From Druceiella hillmani (Eukaryota; Arthropoda; Insecta; Lepidoptera; Hepialidae): a stretch of DNA of 64,000 nucleotides. Made by a program: the position numbers and the translations under genes. The notes beneath the pieces were generated by a model. The model was given only the letters and a program-made list of their open reading frames with translations. It did not search any database and was not told the DNA's origin. Location: the NCBI GenBank assembly GCA_039881145.1, contig JAYKKI010000060.1, positions 11,804,501 to 11,868,500 of the forward strand. The letters are read 5' to 3'. This document shows, piece by piece, positions 1 to 13,144 of the stretch; positions within the stretch are counted from its first letter, which is position 1; each line of letters begins with the position of its first letter.

Positions 1-3000
1 TGAAAAAATTATTAACATTGGATAATTTTTGGAAGAGATACAGTTTTATTTCGAGACAATGGTAAGTGATAAAAATAAAAGATTTCTTTGGAATTAGTAC
101 ATATGATTAAAAAAAACCGTAACAGTAAAACGGTTAAGCTATTGAAAACCTCATAAAGCCTTTATATGTTCATTGCATATAAGCGCACAAAATAGTAATA
201 CGGCAATAAAAAAGGTAATTTTTTTGAGTGATAAAGAAAACGACGATTACCGGTAATGAAGGTTCGCTGCTGATATTACAAATGTTAACTTTATAACATA
301 CTTTATAAGCCTTACTTTTAACATGTAAAATTCCAGTCTTATAATTGAACAACAAATACTTTATAACGAAAACTTTTCATTTAGGTACCTTGTCTATGAA
401 AAGTTTGATTAAATTTTACTTATACTTCAAGTTACTTGGACACTTTCTCCGAACGGAAAATGTAGAAATATTCACATATGTGTGAGGGAAATACAATATT
501 AATACTATGCTTCAGTGAGCCTCGACGCTTTCGTGCGCATGATATTCATTCGACGCCTTAATTGATTATTTACGGAAGATGGATTCATTCCATTAACTTG
601 ATCTAATACCAATAGATTCTAATACAAATGGAACACCGTAAAAGCAATTAATATTTATTTCAGACCACTTTACAGAATTCGATTATTAAACGATTATGAC
701 TCTTGTTTTGTAATAAGAAACCAACTTACCAAATATCTGATGAAAAAAGAAGATATGATGGTTTATATTGGAAAACTCTTAAAATTTTTTGTTAATTTGA
801 AATTTGTTTCATTTACGTCAATTCTTGACAGCATTTAAATATTATGTGCTTTCGAAGTACGTGAGCAGTAGATTTAAAACTCAAGTTGGGCCATCTGTGG
901 ACATAATATAACACTATACTTTTTTAATGTGTCAAAAGACTGAATTACCCGTCTATATGTAACTCCGTGACATATTATTATTTATTACGGATTTACCACT
1001 CGGTTACAGTTTTTAGGTAACCAAAAAACATACATATAAAAACTTTTATTACCAAAAATTTATTCATTGTACATTCTAGTTCCGTCATTAGACCCTAATT
1101 GTAACCAAAGGACCCAACTAGATAAATCAAACGAACCAAAATTCAGTGAATATTTTCCTCATTATACAGGATTTTTTAAAATATAAAAGTCCAAAAAACG
1201 CGGCGTTGCCAATGGTTTATCACCTGACATTAAGTCTAGGAACATCTTTATGAAACGTATGAGAATCCAATATAACTTCAGGAAAGATAAAATTACCGAA
1301 TATTATCGAAATAATATATAAAAATATGTAAATCGCAAAGTTAAAAAACATTTTTTTCTGCGTGCATCACATGGCATTGTTTTTAAGACGTAGAGAAATG
1401 TATCTAAATAAGAGCGGTATTGTTCTAACGTATTTAAACATTTCCTGTACGAGTATCTGTATATGTAATAATATTGCAACTGAACAAATACAGTACACTC
1501 CATATATTAATTTGTGGTACGTAAGCATTTATTTGTTCATATGTTCACTTTCATATTTTTTCTTTGACAATAATCAAGCAGGTTATCTGCTTGATTATTT
1601 CACAATTTTTAATATTTGCAAATGTACACAAAATTTGAAAAGTCTTATTCGATAAATGTTAGTAGTTAAATATTAATAGATAAATAATATTTATGCAATG
1701 AAAATGGTATGGAAAAAAATCTTTGAATTTAATATGTTTTTCAAACTAAATGTGACACAAACAAGGAATTCATTTAAAGATACTATGTTTATAAATAAAA
1801 ACATATGCAAAGTTAACCACATTTTTTTGAGATATGTTTTAATTGTTTATAATTTAATTGATAACAGTTGTTTTCTAATATTAAGTGAAATCTAAATTTT
1901 TAAGAAGTAATAACATTCATTTCAAAATTTATTTATTAAAATAGTTTCAAGTAATAACGGTATTAATTCATACAAAAACAATTCACTGGCTTTTTCGAAC
2001 GTTCTCAACTTTTTCAACAGACCATTAGTCTTCTTCTTTTGTCTTACGCAGCCAACAGAGCAGAAAATGATATCAAGAGAGCTTTGATAAATATTATTTC
2101 TTAGTGGCGATGCTTTATTAATGCCATCAGAAAATAAATGAACAAAAATAATTGAAATCTTTTTCTACTTTAAAAAATCAGCACAGTGCTGTTTAAAAGA
2201 GCCAAATAACTGTAAAACCACTAAATAGATTGCACTTGTTTGATTCTATAAGATATAAGTCACGTACGTCCTACATAATGGAACATCTTGCTAGCCACCG
2301 AGTTCAGAATGGGATCGAAATCTCTTTTTGCGCTCTTCACTTTTTCTCAAAAGAAACTAAGAAACGTGTGCTACGTGAGTAAAACCTAAGACAAAGCAAA
2401 CTTTTCTACTTATTGAGGTTTTAGATTAACTACTAGACTACTTAATTTAACAACTTAGGTTACATCTTTACCACTTAAAGTAGTGGCAAAGTTAAATTTA
2501 ATGCGAGAAAGTGAAACATTTTTTAAAGTGATTTTTCCAAAAGCTAACATTTTCAGCAAATTAAAAAGAAATGTTTGTGGAAATGCATACCTATGAGTAA
2601 AATTATACTTTCCGAACGTTCCGTTGACCAATTTCTTATGTTTAATTATTATCATACATTTGATTTTCCTGAACAATTACTCGCTTCAACATAATATTAT
2701 ACCGTATCTATTTAATCGAGGTCGGCTATGAAACGCATGGGATTTGTGACCACCGTCTCATTTTCGCAACACAAGGGAGAAACCAGACCCTTCTTGGGCT
2801 AAATTTTTGGTAACGACTGTTATTTAATGACAACAGCCGGGACAAACAACTTAACGTGCTTTATGCGATACAGAGGCTCTCATGAGGAGATCATTAAAAC
2901 GTGATTGATCGTTACTCACCCAATCACCGGCCAGTGTGCGTGGTGTAATCTCATTCATTGAATGGAATTAACGTGGCCAACCCTACTATGAGCATTGATT

Positions 3001-4670
3001 TACCTAGCAACTATATATTTGAATAGGGAGCTAATATGTATGACAACATCAAAAGAATTAATTTTATTTTCACTTATTATTTTTCAAATTAATTTTCGGC
3101 TGATACTAAAATAATAAAACGTATCGTTTCCAAGTATTCAGTCAGAAGTTTTCTCTTGTTACCGAACCTACTAATCCAAAAACGAAAAAATAGTTTGTTA
3201 GAAACATACTCAAAAGGCGCGCCTGTGAAAGTTATATTACGTCCACATGTAAACACACACGTCTAACTTTGTTTCAAATAAGTACATTTGTGCTTATTTT
3301 TTTTTCTCGAGGAATAACAATTTTATAAAACGCATCATAATTAAAAATCACTTATAAAATTCTCTTCTAACAAACGAAGAAACAATTCAAATTGGTACTT
3401 TCATTAAATATATTAAGTACAATCTTTTTGTAACACTCAAAATTGTGTGCCATAAGAGTAAACAGTAGGGAAATAGCGGATGATGTACGTCTGAAAACAG
3501 AAAAAAAAGTCAAATATTAAGTTGGGGAAAAAACTAATTATCTTAATCTGCAAAGCTTAGTCTGGTGAATATACTTTACTAAACTTGGAATTACTGAAAG
3601 TAATTTCTCTACGTAATTAGTTTTTCTACTTTCCTTTGTACTTTTAAAATGTAAAGAATTTATGTAAACTTTTCTTTAATCATAAAGAAGTACTGAAAAA
3701 ACTAAAGTTATACAAATCTACAGAACCAGAACTTATTTCACTTGGGTCTATTGATCATATCGTTAAGTGTGGAAATATATCATGCTCTTAAGCTTTGCGC
3801 CAGATTTTTTCACTTTTTCTCTTTCCACTTCCGTTTGAATTTAGCTTTTACGTTTATAATTCTTATATTATCAAACCCCTATTTATTTGGGTTTCCGTAG
3901 CATGTCCTTCCGTCTGTATACCCCAAAAAAAAAAAATATTTTGCTTTTTCACCTATTGGGAATAAATTTGGTACGAAAACAGATATTACAAAATGCTAGT
4001 CCTACCTTTCCATAAATGAAAACAATGGTATTAAAACTTTTACCTTAATTTACTTCATATCTCTCAAAAACGCAAAGTTTAGATCTTAGAAAGACTTTCA
4101 AAAGTCTTTCAAAATTTATAACGTATTATATAACATATATATTTATCGAAAATTTAAAAAAATCCTGTTCTTTTTGAACGATGGAATTTTATTTTTGTAC
4201 AATTTTAAATGATTGAAGTGAAATTATTAAAGTGAACTATTGATATGTTACGTAAATTTTATATCAAGTTTAAATTTCCATAAGCGAATGAATAACTTCA
4301 TAAATAATAACTATTTCTGATAAATTTGTTCTTACTTAGGTCCTAAACTGAACAACTGAATCTCGTGCGTGGCAAAATAATATATAATTACTGACAATGT
4401 GAAATAAAACGTAACTAAATAACGTAAGGTTGGAAGGGAATTTAAGTAATTCTAATGTAAATTATTACATGATGACTGCGGAAGCAATAAAAATTACTAC
4501 ACAATACTGCGGCTAAGGTTAAAATGTTAGCGTTTTCGATATGGTAGCTATTTATTAGCCAGTTTATTTAAGTTCGAACTATCGTTCTATCTAACTCTTA
4601 TTCCCGTTTCACTTCTCGTTTGTTTAGAATTTTCAAGAATGGACCCGCGAAGTTTTTTTAGAGCCCCGTT
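1..4670. other. AT-rich stretch without a supported gene
   Basis: I see no convincing coding region. The open frames are short and rich in F, I, K, L, N and Y, as expected by chance in DNA this AT-rich. A less AT-rich patch near 2700-2980 is listed separately. Near 3880-3990 there is a weak match to the GGGTTCC dispersed repeat (a 'GGGTTTCCGTAG' word followed by 'CCTTCCGTCTGT'). I recognise no RNA gene or regulatory site. Confidence 0.6.
2700..2985. repeat. Less AT-rich patch, probable unidentified repeat fragment
   Basis: Base composition changes sharply from the surroundings, with words such as ACACAAGGGAGAAACC and CACCGGCCAGTGTGCG. It then returns to AT-rich DNA near 2985. No frame stays open across it on either strand. 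The abrupt edges suggest an inserted repeat or a captured fragment, but I cannot name a family. Confidence 0.3.
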
Positions 4671-4680
4671 GGAATGTATT

Positions 4681-4760
4681 AATATTTTAATATATCTACC
4701 AAGGTAATTATTTATATTTTATTATATAATAATTACCTTGGTATATATATTAAAATTTAA
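4681..4760. repeat. Imperfect inverted repeat (fold-back)
   Basis: About 32 bases at 4681-4712 are mirrored at 4728-4759. The inner CCAAGGTAATTATT / AATAATTACCTTGG pair is perfect and the outer part has a few mismatches. A direct echo of the left outer part, TATTAATATTTTATTATA, follows near 4772. This may be a small fold-back element; no coding potential is seen. Confidence 0.6.
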
Positions 4761-4769
4761 TTAGGTTAA

Positions 4770-7235
4770 TTAAGGTATTAATATTTTATTATATCTACCA
4801 ATTAAAGTTATGTAAATAGTGGCACGAAATTCAAATGAAATAGCTTCAAAGCTATTATTATAAGTAATTATGAAAGCATTGGAAAAAAGTCTACTCGGCA
4901 TTGTTATACATTGATTAACTATATTGTCTTTTTTTTAAGTGTAATTGTTTGTGAAAATAAAACTGTATTAAAATGATATTACCTAGCTCAAAAATTTTTT
5001 TTAGAGGAATTATTTAACTAAGTAATTTAACAGTACATTGAAAAAAATTGATTTCAAATTAGACTAATATTAAAGTCACTTCATAATCTTTTTAATGAAC
5101 ATTTTTTCAATCGATTGAAAAAAAAACGAAATACATTCAAGATTGTATCAATTCGCAATTGAATGAAGAAACAATTAAAGTTGATAATTTATCTATATTT
5201 ATTTAATTTTCTCTCCGTTACAAATTGTTTCTTGCTTTTGATGTACCCTATTATTATTTTGCAAATTTACGTTTTCTTCTTGTAAATCTGTTTTGTTTAT
5301 TTTCCATTTAACAAACATTTAACTTTATACAGGAATAATATAATTTGTGTGCATATACAAACAAATTTGAAAATAAATTACCAAAAAATTCTCAAAAACT
5401 GAGCACTGTAATTTATACGATGAATATAATTTAAAATAAACTTTTCTTTACTAAATGTGTTACAGAATTTAGACGCGATAAGAAAGAAAAACCCAAAAGT
5501 TACGGGTAAAAGAAAGGATTAATTTACTTTAGAAAATAATTATTTGATATATTTTTTAAAAATATTCATTCAATATAATACAGTAGATGTGTAATATTTG
5601 AAAAGATCTTATAATAATATTACAGCAAAGTTATTTAGCACCCCATTTTCGTTTTCCTCATTAAAGTATTCTACTGATTAACAAGGGAATGTCAACGAGA
5701 AAAGTGAGGAAATTTACGACGAAATCCTGCTTATCATTTCTTGGTACTAATTAGGCTGATAAATGTGTTCAGTGTTCATTATTTTCACAAGAAATTATGA
5801 AAATTATACAGTAAATTTCCCGAGAACTTCCGCAATTAACTATAAAGGCTTTCCTCTCTTAAAACAAACAATTATTTACATACATCCTTAGGAATTTTTT
5901 TGTCAACTACTTAATTGGATCTACTTAATATCGTAGTTATTGTTTTAGGAACTATTAATATATGTGAATATTTTACGACAAACGAAATTTAGATGTTTGG
6001 GTTCTCCATTCTCTCCTAGACTTAATGAAGTTAAAAATTAAATGGTATAATTTAATTTAGCGTTACGACTTCTGCCTTGTTTTTAAAAGAATTCTTTCGT
6101 TAATTATTTTCTATATTGAAGTGATAAGATGATTCATGTAAGTCATTATAAATATGATGATTTATATAAGGAAGATGTTCTTTATGTATTAATTTATATT
6201 ACTTACTTTTATCATGAAAAATACTGTAACAAATTAACTACATTATATTAGCGATTTCCTTTTATTTCTCATTGGCTTGTAACTTAAACTTTTTTGAAGC
6301 TAAAACGTCATGTTACTAAATTTCAAATATTGGTGTAGTTACTCTTTCAAAAGTAAATCTTATTTTCTAGTCAATTTTACGTTATGTTTTTAAATTTATT
6401 AATTTTTTAACTGGAAAAAATATATATTTCACCTTGTTATTTTTCAAAGATTCCCTTATATTGTTATATTTAACATAATTTTCTTTTCAATTCCTCTGGT
6501 TAAATTGTCTGCCTGTCTTTTATTATATAGAAGTAAAATAAGACTGACTAAGCAAAGAAAGAACTACTGATCTTTATCAAATTTTTCAAAGAGCAAAGAA
6601 GAAAAACTGATCTTTAACAAATTTTGAACAAGCTTTTTTATTTTTTTTTGTTGAAAATAAATGCTTATTGTCGCATCAACTCGGAATTGTGAAACGTTAT
6701 AAATTATAATTAATTTTTTTCTGTGGATTTTATGTACTGGCATATTATTTTTAATTATATGTCCAGAACAAAAGTTTACATTTTCTAATATTTTCCTGTA
6801 TATGTTTTTTATCATCAGTTTGAACAAAATCGGTTGTCATATTTTTTCTCTCCTGGATTATGCAACCTGTTATAGCGTAAGATGCACATGACGCTTATAA
6901 TAAATATAATATAAAAATAATATTCAATAAAACATAAGTTGTATATGCTTAAATGTTATTATACATAATTGATATTTTTTATATTAATGTAATTATTGCA
7001 TTTTTTTAGCCTAAATTTGTGTTCGCCCCTGTAACACACTATATTATATTGGTCGGCATTAAAACCTGACACGTCATTTTTAATTTCTCTCATAAATATT
7101 ATTTACTAGTTCTGTTAACGTGACTTGTTTCGCGTGAAATTTGGGATGAGAAAAGTTATGACGAATTTTTTTGTTTTTCTTTTTCATATCTTTTTTCTTT
7201 CAAAACTCTATGAGCAAAAATTTAATGAAACGCTG
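4770..7235. other. AT-rich stretch, nothing recognisable
   Basis: I see no gene, RNA or mobile element here. Open frames are short and low-complexity in composition. Confidence 0.6.
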
Positions 7236-7239
7236 ATAG

Positions 7240-7412
7240 ATGTACTTGGCCGTACCATGTCGTAATATATCTGCGAACATAAAGTTTATTATAATCATTA
7301 AAAGATGGCGTTGGCAGTACCAATATCGTTATATATTTATGAACATAAAGTTTATTATAATCCTTAACAGATGTCGTCGGCAGTACCAACCTCGTAATAT
7401 TCACCAAGTCGG
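7240..7412. repeat. Short tandem duplication, 66-bp period, about 2.5 copies
   Basis: The word GAACATAAAGTTTATTATAA occurs at 7275 and again at 7341. It is flanked each time by GGCAGTACCA-type and TCGTAATAT-type words, giving a 66-bp period. A partial third copy ends near 7400. The two overlapping open frames here simply read through the repeat. Confidence 0.7.
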
Positions 7413-7414
7413 CG

Positions 7415-8055
7415 TGTTTTTTTACATGGATAATATCCAAACAAAAAGTATCATATGTGTTGATGTAGGGTATATATTATTACCATACCAAATTTCATCA
7501 AAATCCGAGTTTGATTTCGCTTGATTGAAGAACAAATTAACAAGTAAACCACAGATGGTCAAAAATTAGGTAAATAGGTTTTTTGGCTTCTACTATTATT
7601 CTATACGCTAAATGAATTATCCTTTTTGAAATATTTTCCTTGTACAAACTACGCTCTGTTTTAATTTTAGTATATGTATTTATACCTAAAGAATTAAAAA
7701 ATAGAATATATAGTTTGGCTAAATATGTACATAAATTTTCGTGTAAATATAAAACATACATCTAGGTATTATGGAAATTACTAAATACGTCGTATCGCTA
7801 AATATACGAGTATTAAATCCTAATAATTTAGAAAATTTAAAAAATCGTGTAATACGTTTTTGATTAAATTAATTTTTTTTACATATGAAGTCGATTAAAC
7901 TTTGAAATGAAAATTAAAAAAATGTATAAAATAATGGACAAACCTCTAGCAACGTTACTACCTAACACCGTATGTAACCCAGATCGATCGATTTAATTAG
8001 GCGCTAGACAGCACAGGTGCGTTGTACGTACTTAATCAAGTACGCGAATAACAAT
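7415..8055. other. AT-rich stretch, nothing recognisable
   Basis: I see no gene or named repeat here. Confidence 0.5.
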
Positions 8056-8057
8056 TC

Positions 8058-8209
8058 TTTTTACACTCGGTTAATATATTCACTTTATGAATATATTCAC
8101 TTTCTGAAAATATTCACTTTCTGAATATATTCACTTTCTGAATATATTCAATTTCTGAATATATTCACTTTCGAACATATTCACTTTCTTTCTTACACTC
8201 GGTTAATGT
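8058..8209. repeat. 17-bp minisatellite flanked by a direct repeat
   Basis: About seven units of AATATATTCACTTTCTG (17 bp, with small variants) run from about 8073 to 8187. A direct repeat, TTACACTCGGTTAAT, lies at each edge. This layout fits expansion within a larger unit or slippage inside a short duplicated segment. Confidence 0.8.
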
Positions 8210-8474
8210 AATTTAATTGAGTACCATCAAACATTTGAGAAAGAATTTAAGACTGATGACAAAATTTCTTTAACTCTCCACGTAGCTTGTAAGCAAAAGT
8301 AAGACGTTTACAATTAAAAAGCGGTTTTATTTTAGCGGTTTGTTATTAAATTATATTTTTTAAACTTTTGTCATAAATATTATTTATAGATTTCACTAAT
8401 ATTTTATTATATAAGTTTAATATAACACCATGATAGATACTTCAATGGAAAAATTAGGTTGAACTCTTCGTTCA

Positions 8475-8740
8475 AAACTAATGAGTTAATACATATAACA
8501 CAAATATAAAATATGGATTATTTTATTTACTTCTCTTTGATCCTTATATGGATATTTCAAAATGTTATTTCACGCAAAATACGTGAGTCAATAAGATTTA
8601 TTAGTGTGTAAATTTCAAGTTTATATGTCTATTAGTTTCTAAGAAAATTGGCTGTGACCGAAACGTGAGGGATCTCAGTGATAACGTGAGGGAAGGATTC
8701 CATTTTTCAATTTGAGGTCCGGAACCTTAAAATGCGGAGA
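8475..8740 (-). repeat. GGGTTCC-family dispersed repeat, inverted copy
   Basis: Read on the minus strand it begins with TTTTAAGGTTCCGGACCTCA. It continues through a second GGAATCC word, a TTTTCTTAGAAAC word and an AACTTGAAATTTA word, in the same order as the copy at 24590-24925. The family resembles a repeat common in Lepidoptera (recalled, not searched). This copy is strongly diverged. Confidence 0.5.
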
Positions 8741-8934
8741 TTAAAAAAAAAGATATCATAAAATAAAATAAGCTCTGGATCGTAAAGCTATGACGCTATT
8801 TTTCACTGACATGCCAAAGAAAATCGATTGGGAATATTCTACAAAATAGCTTACCCTTAAATTTTTAAATAAAAAAATGCATTGTAATACCTTTAAAATA
8901 TAAACATTTGACATTAAAATAAAATGTATTTAGG

Positions 8935-9130
8935 TAATCTCAATACAAACAGGTTTTTGATTGTGCATTAATTTACATAATAAACCTCTAAATTATTCCG
9001 AAGCATCGAGGAAGAAAATCTCAACGTGACATTTTTGCGAGCTGCAGTTAAAAAGGCAACGTATTGTTATTTGGCGCTGTCAACTTTTCGTAAAAGTTAT
9101 TGAAGGATTACGATACTTGGTATATATTTA
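8935..9130 (+). repeat. Dispersed repeat family B, copy 1
   Basis: This resembles 23455-23640 in the same orientation. Shared words in the same order include GTGACATTT, GCATTAATTT / TACATTAATTT, and a CGAGGAAGAAAATCTC / CGAGAAAAAGATCCC segment. Both copies lie next to GGGTTCC-type material. The family is unnamed and no coding frame is seen. Confidence 0.5.
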
Positions 9131-9134
9131 ACAT

Positions 9135-10040
9135 AACAAATTATTTTGAAGAAGATACCGCAATTGTTTAGTTTTTTGGATCTTTGATCATTTGCGATTT
9201 TCAGTTGCATAACGAGAAATGATAATAATTACACTGGTATGTTGGCGAGCACTTCATTGCAAAGCAGGTTTAAGCTTCGAAAAAATCGACTCAAAATAGG
9301 TTTAGGATGTATAACTTAAAATCATTTTATCCCCAACATATTAAAAAAGGTAGCCTTGTACAATATTAAAACTTTAACAAAAGTTTATTTAGGATATAAG
9401 CAAAAAATAAGATTTTTTATGTATTTTTTTAGTGATTTATTTTAGATTATTTCACTGTGTTGCATTGTATATTTAATTAATTTAGTATTACTATTAATAC
9501 TTTTTGATCAGGTCACGTCAAAAATTAAAGGTGTCATGTAATGTTATTAGGACTTTTTTCTTTTCTGAAACCTCGATGATTTCAACGTGTAAAATGGGCA
9601 ATGTTTTCAAATTACATTAAAACTTTAAATATAACTAGTATATCCATAAAACGAATTAAAACTATTTTATTAACTATACTTTTAATTTGACGCTTTTCAT
9701 TCATTTTATTTTAACGTTAGGTGCAAGCTAATAATTTAATTTTCTACCAAATTAAAAAAAATAACAAATAAATAGATAAAAAAAACGAACGACAGTAGAA
9801 TCTGTTTATTTTGTTTAAGTGAGAAATCTTTATAACATTGAAGTTGACCGAAATAATTCAATTTCAGTTGAGTGAAATGAATTAAAATCCGTTGTGCTTA
9901 GTAAGTACAATATTCTTAAAATCCTATTCTTGTACCTTCTATAAAACTGTTTTACTCTGTTTCATTGCTACTTGATGTTCTAGTTTATCATTAGTATTTG
10001 GATAGCGAATAATGCTTTTATGACATTTGATAAAAAGTCT
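9135..10040. other. AT-rich stretch, nothing recognisable
   Basis: I see no gene, RNA or named repeat here. Confidence 0.5.
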
Positions 10041-10045
10041 ATCTA

Positions 10046-10465
10046 CACCAGGGTTTCGAAACCTTTTTTTTGTTGAGGCTCCCCGGACCATAAATTATAT
10101 TTTCAAGCCTTCACTTTTTCATCCCCCCCCCTTTGATTTAGTAAATTAAATAAAAATGGTAACTGAAGTTTGTAAATACACAAGCTTACCTTTTAACAGT
10201 AACAATAATTTTACACACTCAAACTGATTTCTCAACAAAAAATGTACACCAAAACGTAAAATTTTTCGTAAGTTTGTGGTAATAATAGTGAATATGATAT
10301 TTAATTTCATTAATTTTATGCATATAAATTAAACATTACATTGTAATGTAACTTGTTAATGTTGTTTGTATATATTTTTGTTTTTTCTTTCTAAAATGCA
10401 AACGCTTTCCGCCCCCCTTGACATCACTCTAGGCCCCCCTTGGGAGGCGCGCCTTCCGCGATATG
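10046..10465. mobile_element. Possible hAT-like non-autonomous element remnant
   Basis: The left edge starts CACCAGGGTTTCGAAACC, followed by a T-run and GAGGCTCCCCGG. The right part carries CCGCCCCCCTTGACATC and GGGAGGCGCGCC. hAT elements often begin CAGGGTTCTCAAAC-like and carry such GC-rich subterminal words. I cannot find a matching inverted right end or an 8-bp target duplication, so the copy is truncated or the assignment is wrong. There is no transposase frame. Confidence 0.35.
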
Positions 10466-10469
10466 AAAA

Positions 10470-11300
10470 ATTATTTCAATAAGAAGGGGAAGGTGTTCTA
10501 ACATAAGATACTTTTCACCTGATATTATATAAAACTGCCGAAGAGGTGAAATAATACGATGTTGGAAAAAACAGATTTGTTTCCAAAGAAGAATCTTGCA
10601 CTATACAGAAAGTTAAATTGAAGTTTGATAAATAATTTTAAAGGCAAATTAAAAGATAAAAAGCAAAATTTTAAATTTTTGGGATGGTTACAAGAGAAAA
10701 TGTCGAGTGGTCTCCAAAAACAGCTTTCTGTGATGTAAATTAAAATAATTGTTCATTTATGTCATATAAAAATTAACGACCCGCACGTCTGCCTTTCCCC
10801 TGCCCCATCCACTTACCCCAATTAACTAGTAGTTCGAGGTGAAAGTAACATTTGCTCTCACAAGTCATAAATCCCGGAGATTAACTTTTAATATAGTTGG
10901 AATTAATATGAAATCGGAATGACTTTCACAAGGGCTAATATATACCAGACTGTCCTAAGCGACTGTCCAGAACATGAGCTCATAAACCTAATAAAAGCAC
11001 AGCGCCTAGATTGACAATAGAGCATTACTTGCGTCGCTTACTGCGTTTTGGCAATTGTACAAATTTTTCTATACTCAATTTCACTTAGTTCTAATTATTA
11101 GTATTTTTAAAAAAATTACTTTTAAAAACTTGCATTTCAAATAACTTGAAATATCACAGTAGCTTGATAAAAAATAATCGAAGATAAATTTAACATATCA
11201 GAAGGTAATTTTAAGGCGTTTAATGAAGAACGACAGGAAAGAGTTAACATAAAAGAAAATTAGGTAAATCAGAATGATGTTCATGAAAGAAAGAGAAAAG
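10470..11300. other. AT-rich stretch, nothing recognisable
   Basis: I see no gene here. A pyrimidine-rich patch near 10790-10820 and other short words do not form a recognisable feature. Confidence 0.5.
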
Positions 11301-11301
11301 A

Positions 11302-11335
11302 AACTTGGAAGGGGAAGACCTTCCCCTTCCAAGTT
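11302..11335. repeat. Perfect 16-bp palindrome with 2-base centre
   Basis: AACTTGGAAGGGGAAG is followed by AC and then its exact reverse complement. It is GC-richer than its surroundings. A stem this tight cannot form a normal hairpin loop without opening the centre, so it is better viewed as a DNA palindrome. Confidence 0.85.
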
Positions 11336-11639
11336 GCAAAACTTTGGAATTCGCTGGATCTTGATACCGGGAATTCTCTTTCCATAAATCCTCTCAAGCT
11401 TCATTTGAAAATATCTTACATTTCTGCAACGGTACAATGTTAATATTTAAATTTTTCCTGTGCCTTTCACGTAACATATTTTAATTGTTGATGGTTAACT
11501 TGAAAATATTACTGATGTCCTAGTAATGGAGTGGTTATTATAATTATAACCGAATGTGTATGTGTATCGGGTTAGTGTGTAATGGTTTATATTCTTTCTA
11601 ATGGAGGTCAACATACGCGTAATTTATGTAAGTTTTATC

Positions 11640-12005
11640 TGGCTACAATAAGGTTGACCATGAACACCATCTTATATTTCTGTGAGCGCTTCTTTAATAA
11701 ACTAATTTCATACCATCACTTTCTACTATTTTTTAGAAATAAAAAGCGCTCCTACAAATTGGCACACAATTTCTGCAAAATCAGATCTAACAAATTCTAA
11801 GATACTGATCCATGTCAAAACTGAAAATCCACTGTAAGTACAAAGTGGCCTTTCAAATGAATATCGGTTCTGAGAAAAAAGAAAAATTCTTAGCGACGAA
11901 TAGTGGACAGTCAGCAGATGTATCCTGCATTTTTTAATTAAAAGCGAATAGCAATCTAAAGGGTATGATCGCTCTTCGCTTAGGTAACGTTACGTACAAT
12001 CGCAA
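11640..12005 (+). repeat. Dispersed repeat family A, copy 1
   Basis: Aligns by eye with 15920-16285 over about 350 bases, and its right half aligns with 25535-25790. Shared words in order are GCGCTTCTTTAATAA, GATACTGATCC, GAATATCGG, GACAGTCAGCAGA and AATTAAAAGCGAATAG. No frame stays open in all copies. The family is unnamed; a SINE or other short retroelement is possible, but I see no clear polymerase III promoter boxes or tail. Confidence 0.65.
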
Positions 12006-12009
12006 ATTC

Positions 12010-13140
12010 GTCATTTATTTTTGAGGTTTAGTATACAAAGAGTCTGAAGGAAACTTTATTATTGAAACATTGCTATCTGTCTCTCCGTCTGCCCATCTGT
12101 CTTTTAGTAGTTTCTATTTTTTAAACAAAATAAAATCGGGAATTTTTTAATATAAGGGGTTGCTAAACATGTAAAGCGACGCTGAGAAAGGGTATGTTTT
12201 TTTACGTGGCCATTTCAAGTATCTTTATAAACAGTTGTTCGAGTAAAAGCTAAGTATGTATTTAGTTAAACAAAAAAAATCTGGTCGAAAATTTTTGGCA
12301 TTTTCGGACCGATTCAATAACTAAATCTGTTCCAAAAATGGCGTTATATATTTAACTGTAATTTAACTTTAGCATTTACTGCGATTTGCATTTAACCAAT
12401 AAATGCTAAAAAAAGCTCAGCAATTTCGAAAATTGATATTTTATACGTATGAAAACCTGCCAGATAATATATAAACATTAAATTAATATCTAAAATTGTT
12501 TAATAGAAACATGAGGTACTTACAGTGTTTATTTGTACCTGAGTGTGTACGAACTTGTCATATTGTTGATTCTGCCCATATTTGCAGTACGATTATAGTG
12601 AACAAATATTCAAATATATAATCACAAATTCCTATAAGTACATCTACTAACGACATAAAAAAAATACTAATTTGAGAAAGTCGTAGTATCACAATAAATC
12701 AGATCTCACCCATAGGATAAGAAACTGTATTAATGAAATTAAAAGAGCAGGTAAAATGTAAGTACATATTTTAAGCAAGTATTTATATTAACTAACTGCC
12801 TCAAACGTCGTTTTCTACAAAATGTGTTAAGTTTTAAAATTTTAAAAACTTTTTCCGCAAAATTATGATTTTTGAGTTGAAATATTTTTGTACGGGAGAT
12901 AGAATATGTTGACCAATTTATAATGTGATTTATAGTGCATATTCCAAATATAAGAATTGACGGTTTAATTGTAATAGTTCTATAATATGTGAAAAATAGG
13001 AAAACTTTGTAATTGCATTCTTGAGACTTTTGGAAAAACTGGAAAAATAGATGCCTTCCACCTTAAATATAAGAATGCAATTTTAAAGACAATAAGTCGT
13101 ATAGAAAAGAATTATTCATTAATGGATTATTAAGTAATTT
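12010..13140. other. AT-rich stretch, nothing recognisable
   Basis: A 'TCTGTCTCTCCGTCTGCCC' word near 12070-12105 recalls the GGGTTCC family, but the matching ends are absent. I see no gene. Confidence 0.5.
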
Positions 13141-13144
13141 ATGT

